Notes: generated by a model from the sequence alone, not told the origin. DNA of 64,000 nt from Ruminococcus sp. (GCA_017457955.1 JAFTGL010000009.1:1-64000); one strand, 5' to 3'. Counted from the stretch's first letter, positions 7,374 through 16,715 are shown. A program made the numbers and translations.

Positions 7374-8951
7374 TTAATCCTCGTCGATGCTGTGCTTGGA
7401 GGATACGAGATGCGTTTTCTTGTAGCAGGAGAAGATTTTCTCTACGCGTTCTTTATCTTTAGAGGGCGCGATAGCCGCGATGATCGGCGTGATGATGATG
7501 CCCAGCAGCATTGCTGCCATACCCGCGTTGATCGGGGACTGGAAGTAGGTGAGGAGGGGACTTGAGAACTTCACGCCTGCCATGTTGCAGACAAAGGACG
7601 CGAGTGAAATGCCGACGCCTATGATGTAGTTGATCCATACGGCGATCTTCGGTACACGCTTCATGTACAGACCGTACATGAACGGTGCGAGGAACGCGCC
7701 TGCGAGAGCGCCCCAGCTTACGCCCATCATCTGGGAGATGAACATTACGGGTGAGCTTGCCTGGATGATCGCGATAGCCGCGGAGAGAGCAATGAAGAAT
7801 ACGATGAAAATACGCATGATCAGTACCTTCTTCTTCTCGTCAAGACTCTTTTTCTTGTAGAATACAGGATCAATAAAATCGATGGTCAGAACCGAGCTGG
7901 AGGTCAGCACCAAGCTGGAGAGCGTGCTCATGGATGCTGACAGAACCAGAATGACCACGATACCGATGAGGATGGGAGAGAGGTTTTCGAGCATGGTGGG
8001 TACGACGGAGTCAAAGCCGCCGACGGGCTTGCCGTCAGCGCCTGCCTCGCCGAAGAGTCTGCCGAAGCCGCCGAGGAAGTAGCAGCCGCCCGCGACGATG
8101 ATCGCGAAGATGGTGGAGACGATGGTGCCGGTGCTGATGGATTTCTCAGATTTGATGGCGTAGAACTTCTGCACCATCTGGGGAAGTCCCCATGTACCGA
8201 GAGAGGTCAAGATGACAACGCCGATCAAACCGAAGATATCAGGGCCGAAGAAAGAGGTGAAAGCGCCCTGCATATCGGTGCCTTCCGCCTGGATCTTGGA
8301 GAGAAGGGTCATGGTGGAGCCTAAACCGCCGTTGACGCGGAGCACTGCCCAGATGACTGCCACGATACCAAAGATCATGATGATACCCTGAATGAAGTCG
8401 TTGATCGCGGTAGCCATGTAGCCGCCGATAACGACGTAAATACCTGTCAGGACTGCCATTGCGATAACGCAGTAGGCGTAGGGGATACCGAACGCCATTT
8501 CAAACAGTCTGGAAAGACCGTTGTACAGTGAAGCGGTGTAGGGGATCAGGAAGATGAAGATGATGACAGCCGCGGCGATTTTCAGCGCCTTGGAGTCATA
8601 ACGTTTCATGAAAAAGTCGGGCATAGTCGCACTGTCAAGGTGCTGTGTCATGACGCGGGTACGACGTCCTAAGATATTCCATGCCAGCAGTGAACCAATG
8701 AAGGCGTTGCCCAGACCGATCCATGTGGAAGCCATACCGAACTTCCAGCCGAACTGACCTGCGTAGCCGACGAAGATAACCGCCGAGAAATAGGAGGTAC
8801 CGAACGCGAACGCGGTCAGCCACGGGCCTACGGAACGGTTGCCCAGTACAAAGCCGTTAACATCTGTGCTCTGCTTTCTGCAGTAAACGCCTACGCCGAT
8901 CATGATGGCGAAAAAGACGACTAAGAAAGCGATTTTGATAAACATATCCAT
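7374..8951 (-). CDS. Sodium:solute symporter family (SSS/SLC5) transporter
   Basis: This integral membrane protein of 525 residues has about 13 hydrophobic helices, the size and layout of the SSS (PutP-like) family. Family-like stretches include GTSYFSAVIFVGYAGQFGWK near helices 1-2, a GGYMATAINDFIQG segment in the middle, and LSASMSTLSSLVLTSSS, which resembles the Na+-site region of helix 8. It couples Na+ entry to solute uptake. The solute is unknown: proline, pantothenate, acetate-like and aromatic acids are all carried in this family. AAGGAG precedes the ATG. It follows the amidohydrolase by 32 bases and faces the aryl-CoA operon in the same direction, so an aromatic or acidic substrate is a reasonable guess only. 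Confidence 0.85.
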   Translation of the reverse strand: MDMFIKIAFLVVFFAIMIGVGVYCRKQSTDVNGFVLGNRSVGPWLTAFAFGTSYFSAVIFVGYAGQFGWKFGMASTWIGLGNAFIGSLLAWNILGRRTRVMTQHLDSATMPDFFMKRYDSKALKIAAAVIIFIFLIPYTASLYNGLSRLFEMAFGIPYAYCVIAMAVLTGIYVVIGGYMATAINDFIQGIIMIFGIVAVIWAVLRVNGGLGSTMTLLSKIQAEGTDMQGAFTSFFGPDIFGLIGVVILTSLGTWGLPQMVQKFYAIKSEKSISTGTIVSTIFAIIVAGGCYFLGGFGRLFGEAGADGKPVGGFDSVVPTMLENLSPILIGIVVILVLSASMSTLSSLVLTSSSVLTIDFIDPVFYKKKSLDEKKKVLIMRIFIVFFIALSAAIAIIQASSPVMFISQMMGVSWGALAGAFLAPFMYGLYMKRVPKIAVWINYIIGVGISLASFVCNMAGVKFSSPLLTYFQSPINAGMAAMLLGIIITPIIAAIAPSKDKERVEKIFSCYKKTHLVSSKHSIDED

Positions 8952-8983
8952 TTTGTTTTCTCCTTTATCGGATAGTATAACCT

Positions 8984-9817
8984 TTATTCAATTTTCAGCA
9001 GTTTCTTCGCGTTGCCGCTGAAAATCATTTCCTTTTCAATGTCGGATAATCCTTCGAGCTTTTTGAAACGCTCGACATAATCCTTCTGACCGTTCCACGG
9101 GTTATCGGTGGCAAAGAGGATTTTATCAGCTCCGTGATTCTTGATGACCCTGATGATATCATCGTCCGACGCGGTGCTGAAATGTCCCAAATCGTGGAAC
9201 GAACAGCTGATATCGATATAGCAGTTTTGTCCGACCAGATGCTTTTCCACGTCGCTGAGCAGTCTGTTGCCGCCGAGGTGAGCGAATACGAAGAACGGTT
9301 CGTCCCCGGGGACAAGCGCATTGACCTTGTCCAGCATGCTGATCCCTTTGTCTGGAGGACAGTGGATCGTGCTGTAGGCGGGGTCTTTGCCCGCGTGGGT
9401 TATCACGATCAGTCCTAACCGCTTACATTCGGCAACAATGCGGATATACCGTTTGTCATCAATGAAGGTCTCGGTGTAATCGGGGTGGATTTTTACTCCT
9501 TTAAAGCCGCTATCTTTCAGAAAACGGAGCTTTCCTTCTATTTCGTCATCGTCGGGATGAATACCGCCGAACGAGATCAGATTGTCGTATGTATCGTTGA
9601 TCGTTTTCGCAAACTTTGTGATGCTGTCAAACTGTCCCTTGCGGGTGTTGACGGGGAGGATCACGCTTTTGTCGATCCCCGCTTCTGACATGCTGTCGAG
9701 CAGTCCTTTGACAGTACCGTCGGTGTAGGCGGTGACGTCAGCGACGTTTCCCAGCGCTTCCACCGTTCGCGCCGCAATCTTGTCGGGATAGACGTGTGTA
9801 TGAAAATCTATAATCAT
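8984..9817 (-). CDS. Amidohydrolase family metal-dependent hydrolase (amidohydrolase 2 type)
   Basis: This 277-residue TIM-barrel hydrolase has the N-terminal metal-binding DFHTHVYP (residues 3-10), GVKIHPDY in the middle, a conserved histidine in FAHLGGN, and a late aspartate in ATDNPW. The pattern fits the amidohydrolase 2 (PF04909) superfamily, which contains decarboxylases of aromatic acids and assorted hydrolases. The exact reaction is not recognisable. It is first of a two-gene transcript with the Na+ symporter, so the symporter may import its substrate. The GAAGG ribosome site fits the ATG at 9817. Confidence 0.8.
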   Translation of the reverse strand: MIIDFHTHVYPDKIAARTVEALGNVADVTAYTDGTVKGLLDSMSEAGIDKSVILPVNTRKGQFDSITKFAKTINDTYDNLISFGGIHPDDDEIEGKLRFLKDSGFKGVKIHPDYTETFIDDKRYIRIVAECKRLGLIVITHAGKDPAYSTIHCPPDKGISMLDKVNALVPGDEPFFVFAHLGGNRLLSDVEKHLVGQNCYIDISCSFHDLGHFSTASDDDIIRVIKNHGADKILFATDNPWNGQKDYVERFKKLEGLSDIEKEMIFSGNAKKLLKIE

Positions 9818-9888
9818 GAAATACCTTCTTTTTGCTGTAGAAGAAATATAAATCGTTTTTAATAATTGTTTCTTGCGACAGCTCCATT

Positions 9889-9917
9889 ATTTTAACACTT
9901 CAACGTTTTAAAGTCAA
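9889..9917 (-). promoter_or_regulatory. Sigma-A-type promoter of the amidohydrolase-symporter transcript
   Basis: On the minus strand TTGACT (9917-9912) and TAAAAT (9894-9889) have a 17-bp spacer, placing the transcript start near 9882 and leaving a leader of about 65 bases. It is divergent from the ldh promoter. Confidence 0.65.
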
Positions 9918-9998
9918 GAAGATTTGAGGAATTTCACTTTGTTTTCCTGCACAAATTTCAGCACCAATATATGTGCAAGATGTACAGCTGATAAGATG

Positions 9999-10026
9999 TT
10001 GATTTTTTTCGCGATTATGTTATGAT
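9999..10026 (+). promoter_or_regulatory. Probable promoter of the lactate dehydrogenase gene
   Basis: TTGATT (9999-10004) and TATGAT (10021-10026) are 16 bp apart. The leader then carries AAGGAG at 10059-10064, 8 bases before the ldh ATG. The 255-base divergent spacer 9818-10072 otherwise holds the minus-strand promoter and no gene. Confidence 0.5.
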
Positions 10027-10072
10027 AATAAGGTAATGATATATACTGTATACTTGTGAAGGAGTTGTATTT

Positions 10073-11038
10073 ATGGCTGTTAATTCAAGAAAAGTAGCGA
10101 TCGTCGGCTGTGGTTTTGTCGGTTCATCCACCGCTTTTGCTCTTATGCAGAGCGGCTTGTTCTCCGAGATCGTCATGCTCGACGCCGATAAAGCAAAGGC
10201 GGAGGGCGAAGCGCTCGATATCTCTCACGGCGTTCCGTTCTCTAAGCCCTGTGATATCTATGCCGGCGATTATGACGATATCTCTGACAGCGCGATCATC
10301 ATTGTGACCGCGGGTGCTGCGCAGAAGCCCGGCGAGACCCGTCTCGATCTCATCAAAAAGAATGTCGGTATCTTCAAGTCGATCATCCCCGAGATCGCAA
10401 AGCGCAATTTCAAGGGTATTCTGCTGATCGTCGCGAATCCTGTTGATGTGTTGACTTATGCTGCGAAGCAGCTTTCGGGACTTCCCGACAACCGTGTTTT
10501 CGGTTCGGGTACGGTTCTCGATACTGCCCGCCTGCGCTATAACCTCAGCGAGCATTTGAGCGTCGATCCGCGTACCATTCACGCTTTTATCATCGGCGAG
10601 CACGGCGACAGCGAGTTTGCCGCATGGAGCAGCGCGAATGTCTCTGGCGTTGAGATCAGCCGTTTCTGTGAAATGCGCGGCTATTTCCACGACCATGACG
10701 CCGCTAAGGAGAATATCGCCGAAGAGGTCAAGAATGCCGCTTATGACATCATCAGCAAGAAGCACGCGACCTACTACGGTATCGCGATGTCCGCGAAGCG
10801 GATCTGTGAAGCGATCGTACGCGATGAAAAGAGTATTCTCCCTGTATCGTATATCCAGCACGGACGTTATGGCTTGAACGACGTCGCGTTGTCGATCCCC
10901 GTGATCGTCGGCAAAGACGGTATCGAGACCGAAATCCCGTTCTCTCTGAATGACGATGAGCTGAGCCGTCTGCGCGAGTCGGCAAAAACGCTGAAATCCG
11001 TGATCAAATCCTGTGATCTTGAACTGCCCGAGGAATAA
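10073..11038 (+). CDS. ldh: L-lactate dehydrogenase
   Basis: This enzyme reduces pyruvate to L-lactate with NADH, recycling NAD+ in fermentation. The 321 residues include the Rossmann loop GCGFVG (12-17), substrate-loop Gln84 and Arg90 in AAQKPGETR (Gln marks lactate rather than malate specificity), the Asp150/Arg153 region, and the active-site signature IGEHGDSE with catalytic His177. Length and motifs are normal for the bacterial tetrameric enzyme. It has its own promoter and is followed 65 bases later by a HIT-family gene. Confidence 0.95.
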   Translation: MAVNSRKVAIVGCGFVGSSTAFALMQSGLFSEIVMLDADKAKAEGEALDISHGVPFSKPCDIYAGDYDDISDSAIIIVTAGAAQKPGETRLDLIKKNVGIFKSIIPEIAKRNFKGILLIVANPVDVLTYAAKQLSGLPDNRVFGSGTVLDTARLRYNLSEHLSVDPRTIHAFIIGEHGDSEFAAWSSANVSGVEISRFCEMRGYFHDHDAAKENIAEEVKNAAYDIISKKHATYYGIAMSAKRICEAIVRDEKSILPVSYIQHGRYGLNDVALSIPVIVGKDGIETEIPFSLNDDELSRLRESAKTLKSVIKSCDLELPEE

Positions 11039-11043
11039 TTTGC

Positions 11044-11072
11044 TTGACTAATCAATTCCGGAGGAATAGAAT
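11044..11072 (+). promoter_or_regulatory. Probable promoter of the HIT-phosphoribosyltransferase-comEC-holA-rnmV run
   Basis: TTGACT (11044-11049) and TAGAAT (11067-11072) have a 17-bp spacer; a TATAAT also occurs 3-5 bases further on. TGGAGGAAT before the ATG at 11104 is the ribosome site. No terminator hairpin is evident between ldh and this promoter, so read-through from ldh is also likely. Confidence 0.55.
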
Positions 11073-11103
11073 ATAATTGTAAAATGTCAAATGGAGGAAT
11101 ATT

Positions 11104-11445
11104 ATGTCTGATTGCATATTCTGTAAAATAGCGGCGGGCGAGATCCCGTCGACGAAGGTTTATGAGGACGACCGCATCATCGCGATCAATGATCTCAACC
11201 CGATGGCTCCCGTGCATGTGCTCTTCATCCCGAAGGAGCATTACTGCTGTGCAAACGCGATCAATGAAGATAACTGTGATATCGTCGGTCATATTTTCAG
11301 CAAGATCCCTGTTGTCGCGAAGGAGCTGGGACTCGAAAACGGCTACCGTGTTGTCAACAACTGCGGCGAGGACGGCGGTCAGACTGTCATGCATATCCAT
11401 TTCCATCTGCTGGGCGGAAAGAAGCTCAGCGTTGAGATGGCGTGA
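11104..11445 (+). CDS. HIT family (HinT-like) nucleotide-binding hydrolase
   Basis: This 113-residue histidine-triad protein has a zinc-binding CIFC at residues 4-7 and the triad HIHFH (97-101) followed by LLGG. Family members hydrolyse adenosine phosphoramidates and related nucleoside monophosphate derivatives, forming a His-AMP intermediate. Length and motifs are typical of bacterial HinT. A strong GGAGG ribosome site precedes the ATG. It is followed by a phosphoribosyltransferase gene 38 bases later. Confidence 0.92.
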   Translation: MSDCIFCKIAAGEIPSTKVYEDDRIIAINDLNPMAPVHVLFIPKEHYCCANAINEDNCDIVGHIFSKIPVVAKELGLENGYRVVNNCGEDGGQTVMHIHFHLLGGKKLSVEMA

Positions 11446-11483
11446 AATAAAAAAGTAATCTATTCAGTAAGGAAGGGTTTTAA

Positions 11484-12023
11484 TTGGCTAAGACATACAA
11501 GATGACGATCGCCGGCTGTGAGCGTGAGCTGCCGCTGTGTGAGGTTGACGAACATTTAGATATCGCCGCGTTTATCATGTTCGGCGACGTAGAGATCACC
11601 GAGAAGGCTTCCGCGGAGCTTTTGAAGATCGCTCCCGAGCACGATATCGTGATCACTGCGGAAGCAAAGGGTATCCCGCTCTGCTACGAAATGGCGCGTC
11701 AGGGCTGCGGCAAGTACATCGTCGCGCGCAAGGGCGTAAAGGTTTATATGCCCGATCCCATCAGCGTGAACGTTAAGTCCATCACGACGCTCAGTCAGCA
11801 GACGCTGTATTTAGGCAGCGACGACGCCGAGCTGATGAAAGGCAAAAGAGTATTGATCGTCGACGATGTTATCTCCACCGGCGAAAGCCTGAGAGCGCTC
11901 GACGCGCTGGTGCAGAAGGCGGGCGGCAATATCGTCGGTCAGGTCGCTGTTCTCGCGGAGGGTGACGCCGCTGACCGTGACGATATCATCTTTTTGGAGA
12001 AGTTACCTGTATTTCCTAAATAA
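11484..12023 (+). CDS. Type I phosphoribosyltransferase (adenine/xanthine PRT-like)
   Basis: This 179-residue protein carries the PRPP-binding motif VDDVISTGES (126-135) and, upstream, VITAEAKGIPL (about 56-66), which resembles the purine phosphoribosyltransferase and PurR effector domains. It probably salvages a purine base to the nucleotide using PRPP, or is a PRPP-sensing relative. The start appears to be TTG at 11484 behind AAGGAAGGG, since no ATG is better placed and the N-terminal residues look family-like. The base specificity cannot be read. Confidence 0.8.
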   Translation: MAKTYKMTIAGCERELPLCEVDEHLDIAAFIMFGDVEITEKASAELLKIAPEHDIVITAEAKGIPLCYEMARQGCGKYIVARKGVKVYMPDPISVNVKSITTLSQQTLYLGSDDAELMKGKRVLIVDDVISTGESLRALDALVQKAGGNIVGQVAVLAEGDAADRDDIIFLEKLPVFPK

Positions 12024-12037
12024 TTGAGGTTTTGAGT

Positions 12038-14290
12038 ATGAAGCGGTTACTGGCACAGATTGGTATTACATACTTTTCTGTGTTGGTTGCCGCTTTTTAT
12101 TTGCCCTTTATCGCGGTTAAGATTTTGTTAGCAGTTTTCCTTGTGCTGACGGTTATTCTCTTTATCATCCGCAAAACACGCAGAACGATCTATGTACCGG
12201 CAATGGCGATTGCCGCGCTGATTGCCTGTATCTTTCATATCGGGTATACATATCTTGCGGTCATCCCTGTAGAAGATCGATTTACAGGAGAAGAGTATGA
12301 GGTAAAGGCTGTTCTGCTCGAGGAGCCTTACCGTTCATACGGTAAGAATTATTATCAGCTTCGGACTATGTCTGTTGATGAAGAAGATGTTAACTGTAAG
12401 CTCCTTTTGAAATTACCGCACCCGATCGACGCAGATATTGATGATGTCCTGACCTTCCGCTCCGAAATCAATATCATGGATAATAATTATTATCGGGCGA
12501 AGGGCTTTTATATCGTGTCTGACAGCTACGGAATAGAGGTGGATGTGCATGAGACTGAGAAACATTCGCTGTATTATCGCGCGGTACAGCTCAGACGGTG
12601 GATGCGTCAGGCTCTTGACAGGACCTTGCCCGAGGACTGCGCCGCGTTATGCAGGGCGGTTCTGATCGGCGATAAGTACGCGCTGGATCTGTCCGTCAGA
12701 GAAAACTTCCGCTATGCGGGTGCTTCTTATTTCATCGTAGTATCGGGCATGCATTTTGCGGTGCTGTATCTGTTGCTGGATAAATTGCTGAAACAGTTTC
12801 ATGTGCGTATCCTCCGTTTGGTGATCCCGCTGATGTTTATCGGCGCATATATGGCGATCACAGGCTTTCAGCCATCTGTCATACGTTCGGGTATCATGAT
12901 ATCTTTCATTGTGTTGGGAAACTTTATACGTAGGCAGACTTACTCGCCGAATCATCTCGGTATCGCGGGAATCGTCATGCCTTGTTTTCTTTCTCCGTAC
13001 GGTGCGGGTGATATCAGTCTGATCCTTTCATTCTATGCGACATTGTCTATCTTGCTATGGGCGACGCCGATCGCGAAAAAGCTTTGCTATACGGATGAAT
13101 TCGGCAATATTCCTCAGTTCCATTTCGGCGTGTGGCTGCATAAAAGAATTGAAAAGATCAAAGAACGGAAGAATAACAAGAACGTTTCTAAGGAACCGTT
13201 TGACTTCCTGATGTTCCGACATAAACTGCGCAATACCTTTTGTTCTGTATTGGCGGTGAGTCTTGCGGCGAATATATTGGTCTTTCCGATATCGACAGTC
13301 ATTTTCCGCGAGTTTTCCACGGTCACGCTGTTATCGGCTGTATTACTGTATTTTGAAATCTATCTGATTCTGATACTCTCACTTTTCGTTTGTATTCTCT
13401 ACTGGCTCGGACCGCTGAAGTATGTCGCGATGGTTATTGCGCTTCCGCTTACTCTCTTGTGCCGATTGGTACTTTGGATCGTAGAAGCACTTGGTAATCT
13501 ACCGTTCGCTCACATCAGAATAGGGAACACCTACTTTTATATTTGGCTTGCGGTAACGGTTGTGCTTGGCGCTGTCGTGATATTGTACCGCAATCAATAC
13601 CGTTATCTGCGGCTGGCGGTATTCTGCTCCGCTGTCGTTCTGCTCGGCGGTATTCTGACTCACACGATTCTGGAATCGCAGGTGTTGGAATTGGAAGTGT
13701 ATGCGTGTGGCAAAGGCCTTTGTGTCGGTCTGAACAACAGAGGCAATCTCCATATCCTTCGCCTTGACGCGAATTCCAAGTATCTCTATGGGATCATGGA
13801 TGATTTATCCTGTCGATATAGCGGCGCTGAGACGGTTTTGTGCCTTGGTGATAAGGAATTGAAGAGATCTCAGCTGTACCGCGATGATGAATTTGCAATT
13901 TCCCGTACTTTGCTGTATGATAATGAAGAATATGAAACAGATGACAATATCATTGCTTTCGGATCAGACAGCGTTTTTGCTCTGGATGACAGCGTGACAT
14001 TGAGCGTTATTACATCAGGCGATACCTTGATCCCATATGTCGACGCGGAGGATAAACAAGTTTTAATTATCCCTGACGGCTGTATGATCGAAGATATTCC
14101 ACAAGAGCTGCGTCAGGCGGATGTTATCGTGATGACAAAAGCGATCTCAGGCACGGAACAGCTGCGCTGTGACAGCCTGATCATCAGCGATGATTATGAT
14201 GACGCGCTGCTGACAGCGACCGTGATGCAAGGTTGTTATCGGGAAGTATATATTACCGGTGAGGAAAACGTTACCTATCGGTTGAGGTGA
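12038..14290 (+). CDS. comEC: ComEC/Rec2-type competence membrane protein lacking an evident nuclease domain
   Basis: ComEC forms the inner-membrane channel for incoming single-stranded DNA. This 750-residue protein has two N-terminal helices, a soluble OB-like domain (about residues 70-175), then the competence membrane domain opening with GDKYALDLSVRENFRYAG and VVSGMHFAVLYLLL. At least eight further helices follow to about residue 545. The remaining 205 residues should hold the metallo-beta-lactamase-like domain, but no HxHxDH-type motif is visible, only a few short similarities. The start is the ATG at 12038, 7 bases after GAGGT. It sits upstream of holA, the common order in Firmicutes. 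Confidence 0.85.
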   Translation: MKRLLAQIGITYFSVLVAAFYLPFIAVKILLAVFLVLTVILFIIRKTRRTIYVPAMAIAALIACIFHIGYTYLAVIPVEDRFTGEEYEVKAVLLEEPYRSYGKNYYQLRTMSVDEEDVNCKLLLKLPHPIDADIDDVLTFRSEINIMDNNYYRAKGFYIVSDSYGIEVDVHETEKHSLYYRAVQLRRWMRQALDRTLPEDCAALCRAVLIGDKYALDLSVRENFRYAGASYFIVVSGMHFAVLYLLLDKLLKQFHVRILRLVIPLMFIGAYMAITGFQPSVIRSGIMISFIVLGNFIRRQTYSPNHLGIAGIVMPCFLSPYGAGDISLILSFYATLSILLWATPIAKKLCYTDEFGNIPQFHFGVWLHKRIEKIKERKNNKNVSKEPFDFLMFRHKLRNTFCSVLAVSLAANILVFPISTVIFREFSTVTLLSAVLLYFEIYLILILSLFVCILYWLGPLKYVAMVIALPLTLLCRLVLWIVEALGNLPFAHIRIGNTYFYIWLAVTVVLGAVVILYRNQYRYLRLAVFCSAVVLLGGILTHTILESQVLELEVYACGKGLCVGLNNRGNLHILRLDANSKYLYGIMDDLSCRYSGAETVLCLGDKELKRSQLYRDDEFAISRTLLYDNEEYETDDNIIAFGSDSVFALDDSVTLSVITSGDTLIPYVDAEDKQVLIIPDGCMIEDIPQELRQADVIVMTKAISGTEQLRCDSLIISDDYDDALLTATVMQGCYREVYITGEENVTYRLR

Positions 14291-14293
14291 GTT

Positions 14294-15340
14294 ATGTACA
14301 CTGAAAGTGAATTGAAAAAGCATTTGAGCGGCGGGCATTTCAAGAATGTCTACCTGTGCTTCGGTGAAGAAACAATGCTCGTCAAGCGTTCCGCGGAGCT
14401 GATAGAGAAGAAAGTATCAGGCGGAGAGTTGAACGAGTTTAATTATCATGTCTTTGACAATGATTCGGATATTTCCGAGATTTCCATATGTGCGGATATG
14501 ATCCCCTTTATGAGCGATCGCAACATCCTGCGTATCAATGATATGGATATTGACAAGCTGCGCAAGGATGATTTTGACGCGCTGATGAAGATATTAGGTC
14601 ATCTGCCCGAGACGACTACGGTCATCTTTGCTATGCCGACGCTTGAGCTGACCTCGAAAACCGCCAAAGCGCAGATGAAGAAGCTGATTGCATTCGCGGA
14701 TAAAGACGGGGTGTGTATGGAGCTGTCGCACCGCAGCGGCTTGGCGTTGGAGCGCGACATGTGCAAGTGGGCGAAAGCGGGCGGCTGTACCATGAGCGAG
14801 CTGACGGCTCATAAGCTGATCCAATATGTCGGTGAGGACCTGAACCACCTGAACGCTGAGATGAAAAAGCTGACAGCTTATGCAGACGGCGGTGAGATCA
14901 CGCCCGAAATGATCGAGCTGTTGGTGTCAAAAACAGCCGAAGCGAGCGTATACGACCTTTTCGGATGGATCACAGCGGGCGACGTCAATAAGGCGTTAAA
15001 CGCGATAGCGACTCTGTTTTATCAGCAGGTCAGCGGCGTGTACATCTGTACCGTCCTTTCCGGCGCCTATCTGGACGCGTACAGAGCACGCACAGGCGGC
15101 GAAGCGGGAAAACCCTCTAAGATCGTCGCCGAGGACTTCGGTTACAAAAACAGAGCGTGGGTACTGGACAGAGTTTCCCGCCAGATCAGGAATGTGACCA
15201 CAATCGCGCTAAGACGCAGTATTGACGAACTGCTCAGTGTGCAGACGCGTATGGTGACGGAAGTCGTTGACGAGCGGATCGAGATCGAGCGGCTCGTCTG
15301 TCAGTTGGCGCTGATCGCGGAGGATCGTTCCGATGGCTGA
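14294..15340 (+). CDS. holA: DNA polymerase III delta subunit
   Basis: This clamp-loader subunit opens the sliding clamp. At 348 residues it has the normal length, with an AAA+-like fold lacking a Walker A motif, as expected for delta. Recognisable parts are the N-terminal VYLCFGEETMLVKRSAELIEK stretch (read in pieces across residues 16-36), a central acidic NILRIND segment, and the C-terminal helical collar. It follows comEC by 3 bases and overlaps rnmV by 8 bases. GAGGTGAG precedes the ATG. Confidence 0.9.
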   Translation: MYTESELKKHLSGGHFKNVYLCFGEETMLVKRSAELIEKKVSGGELNEFNYHVFDNDSDISEISICADMIPFMSDRNILRINDMDIDKLRKDDFDALMKILGHLPETTTVIFAMPTLELTSKTAKAQMKKLIAFADKDGVCMELSHRSGLALERDMCKWAKAGGCTMSELTAHKLIQYVGEDLNHLNAEMKKLTAYADGGEITPEMIELLVSKTAEASVYDLFGWITAGDVNKALNAIATLFYQQVSGVYICTVLSGAYLDAYRARTGGEAGKPSKIVAEDFGYKNRAWVLDRVSRQIRNVTTIALRRSIDELLSVQTRMVTEVVDERIEIERLVCQLALIAEDRSDG

Positions 15341-15941
15341 GAAGATCAAGCTAAAAGAGACAATCATCGTCGAAGGTCGTTATGATAAGATCAAGCTCAG
15401 CGAGTGTATCGCAAGCCCGATCATCGAGACAGGCGGCTTTCGCGTGTTTAAGGACAAGGAAAAGCAGAAACTGATCCGATCGATCGCTGAAAGGCGCGGG
15501 ATCCTTGTGATGACGGACGTCGATTCGGCAGGCTTTGTGATCCGCAATTTTCTGCGGGGGATCGTTCCCGAGGATCGGATTTATCATGCGTACATCCCGA
15601 CAGTCGAAGGCAAGGAAAAGCGAAAGCCCGAAGCGTCCAAAGAGGGAATTCTCGGCGTTGAGGGGATCGATCAAGAAGCGCTGATCGACGCCATCCGCAA
15701 AAGCGGCGCGCATATCGAGGGGGACGATACGGTATCTGTCGGCGAAATCACAAAAGCGGATTTCTATGATTATGGCTTGACAGGCTCACAGAATTCCGCT
15801 CAGTATAGGGAAGAGGTGCTATTCTCTTTAGGTTTACCGAAGTACCTGACGACCAACGCGATGATCGCAGCTTTGAATTGTTTGTTTACGAAGGAAGAAT
15901 TTGAAACATATCTGACTGAATTCAATAAGAATAAAAAATAA
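15333..15941 (+). CDS. rnmV: Toprim-domain ribonuclease M5-like protein (DUF4093)
   Basis: This 202-residue protein has an N-terminal Toprim domain with the conserved glutamate in IIVEGRYDKIKL (residues 11-22) and the DxD-type MTDVDSAG (60-67), as in RNase M5, which matures 5S rRNA. The C-terminal half matches the DUF4093 extension usual in Clostridia. In many Firmicutes the next gene is ksgA; here a terminator and yebC follow, so that link is lost. The start overlaps holA by 8 bases. Confidence 0.82.
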   Translation: MAEKIKLKETIIVEGRYDKIKLSECIASPIIETGGFRVFKDKEKQKLIRSIAERRGILVMTDVDSAGFVIRNFLRGIVPEDRIYHAYIPTVEGKEKRKPEASKEGILGVEGIDQEALIDAIRKSGAHIEGDDTVSVGEITKADFYDYGLTGSQNSAQYREEVLFSLGLPKYLTTNAMIAALNCLFTKEEFETYLTEFNKNKK

Positions 15942-15966
15942 GGCTGTTCGTCGTGAACAGCCTTTC
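15941..15966. terminator. Terminator between rnmV and yebC
   Basis: A 9-bp stem (AGGCTGTTC / GAACAGCCT) followed by TTTCG lies directly at the rnmV stop codon. With yebC converging at 15981, it probably serves both strands. Confidence 0.8.
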
Positions 15967-15980
15967 GTCATATATATGGA

Positions 15981-16715
15981 TTATTCCGCGTCTTCCCAGT
16001 TGTGCCAGACGTTCTGGATATCGTCGTTATCCTCGAACATATCCAGCATCTTCTGCATCTGCACCTGTACGTCGGGATCGTCGATCTTGGTATAGGTGGA
16101 AGGAACCTGCTCGACCTCGGCGGAGGCGAACTCATAACCCTTTGCCTGCAGATCGTCGCGTACGCCGCTCAGATCTTCGGGCTCGGTGTAGATGGTGAAG
16201 ATATCTTCATTCGCTTCAAAGTCAGCGGCGCCTGCCTCAAGAGCGTCCTCCATCACGGTGTCCTCATCCTTTTCGAGATCCTCGCGGTCAATGATCAGAA
16301 CGCCCTTTTTCTCGAACATGAAGCCGACACAGCCGGGGGTGCCCATGTTGCCGCCGAACTTGTCAAAGTAATGTCTGACTTCGCCTGCGGTACGGTTGCG
16401 GTTGTCGGTCAGCGCTTCTACAATAACGGCTACGCCGCAGGGACCGTAACCTTCATAGGTGACAGCCTCATAGTCGGCAGTCTCGCCGCCCTGCGCTTTT
16501 TTGATGATACGGTCGATGTTGTCGTTGGGAACGTTAGCCGCCTTTGCCTTCGCGATACAGTCGCGGAGTTTTGAGTTAACGTTGGGGTCTGCGCTGCCGC
16601 CGTCGCGGATCGCTACCATCAGCTCTCTGCCGATCTTGGTAAATACCTTCGCGCGGGCTGCGTCGTTTTTACCCTTTTTCTGTTTAATGGTACTCCATTT
16701 ATTATGTCCTGACAT
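15981..16715 (-). CDS. yebC: YebC/PmpR family protein (TACO1 homologue)
   Basis: This 244-residue protein has the universal N-terminus MSGHNKWSTIKQKKGKNDAA, an acidic middle and the GYGPCGVAVIVEALTDNRNR region (about 106-125). The family was described as transcriptional regulators and more recently as translation factors that help ribosomes at difficult proline stretches. Length and motifs are normal. It is a single gene with its own promoter, divergent from yicC and convergent with rnmV. Confidence 0.93.
   Translation of the reverse strand: MSGHNKWSTIKQKKGKNDAARAKVFTKIGRELMVAIRDGGSADPNVNSKLRDCIAKAKAANVPNDNIDRIIKKAQGGETADYEAVTYEGYGPCGVAVIVEALTDNRNRTAGEVRHYFDKFGGNMGTPGCVGFMFEKKGVLIIDREDLEKDEDTVMEDALEAGAADFEANEDIFTIYTEPEDLSGVRDDLQAKGYEFASAEVEQVPSTYTKIDDPDVQVQMQKMLDMFEDNDDIQNVWHNWEDAE

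Noticed and set aside
9938..9955. TTTGT-8-ACAAA upstream of ldh, and TTGTGAA near the ldh ribosome site, as Rex (NADH sensor) boxes
   Set aside because: The first has the wrong spacing between half-sites for a Rex box and the second is a lone half-site; neither is good enough to call.
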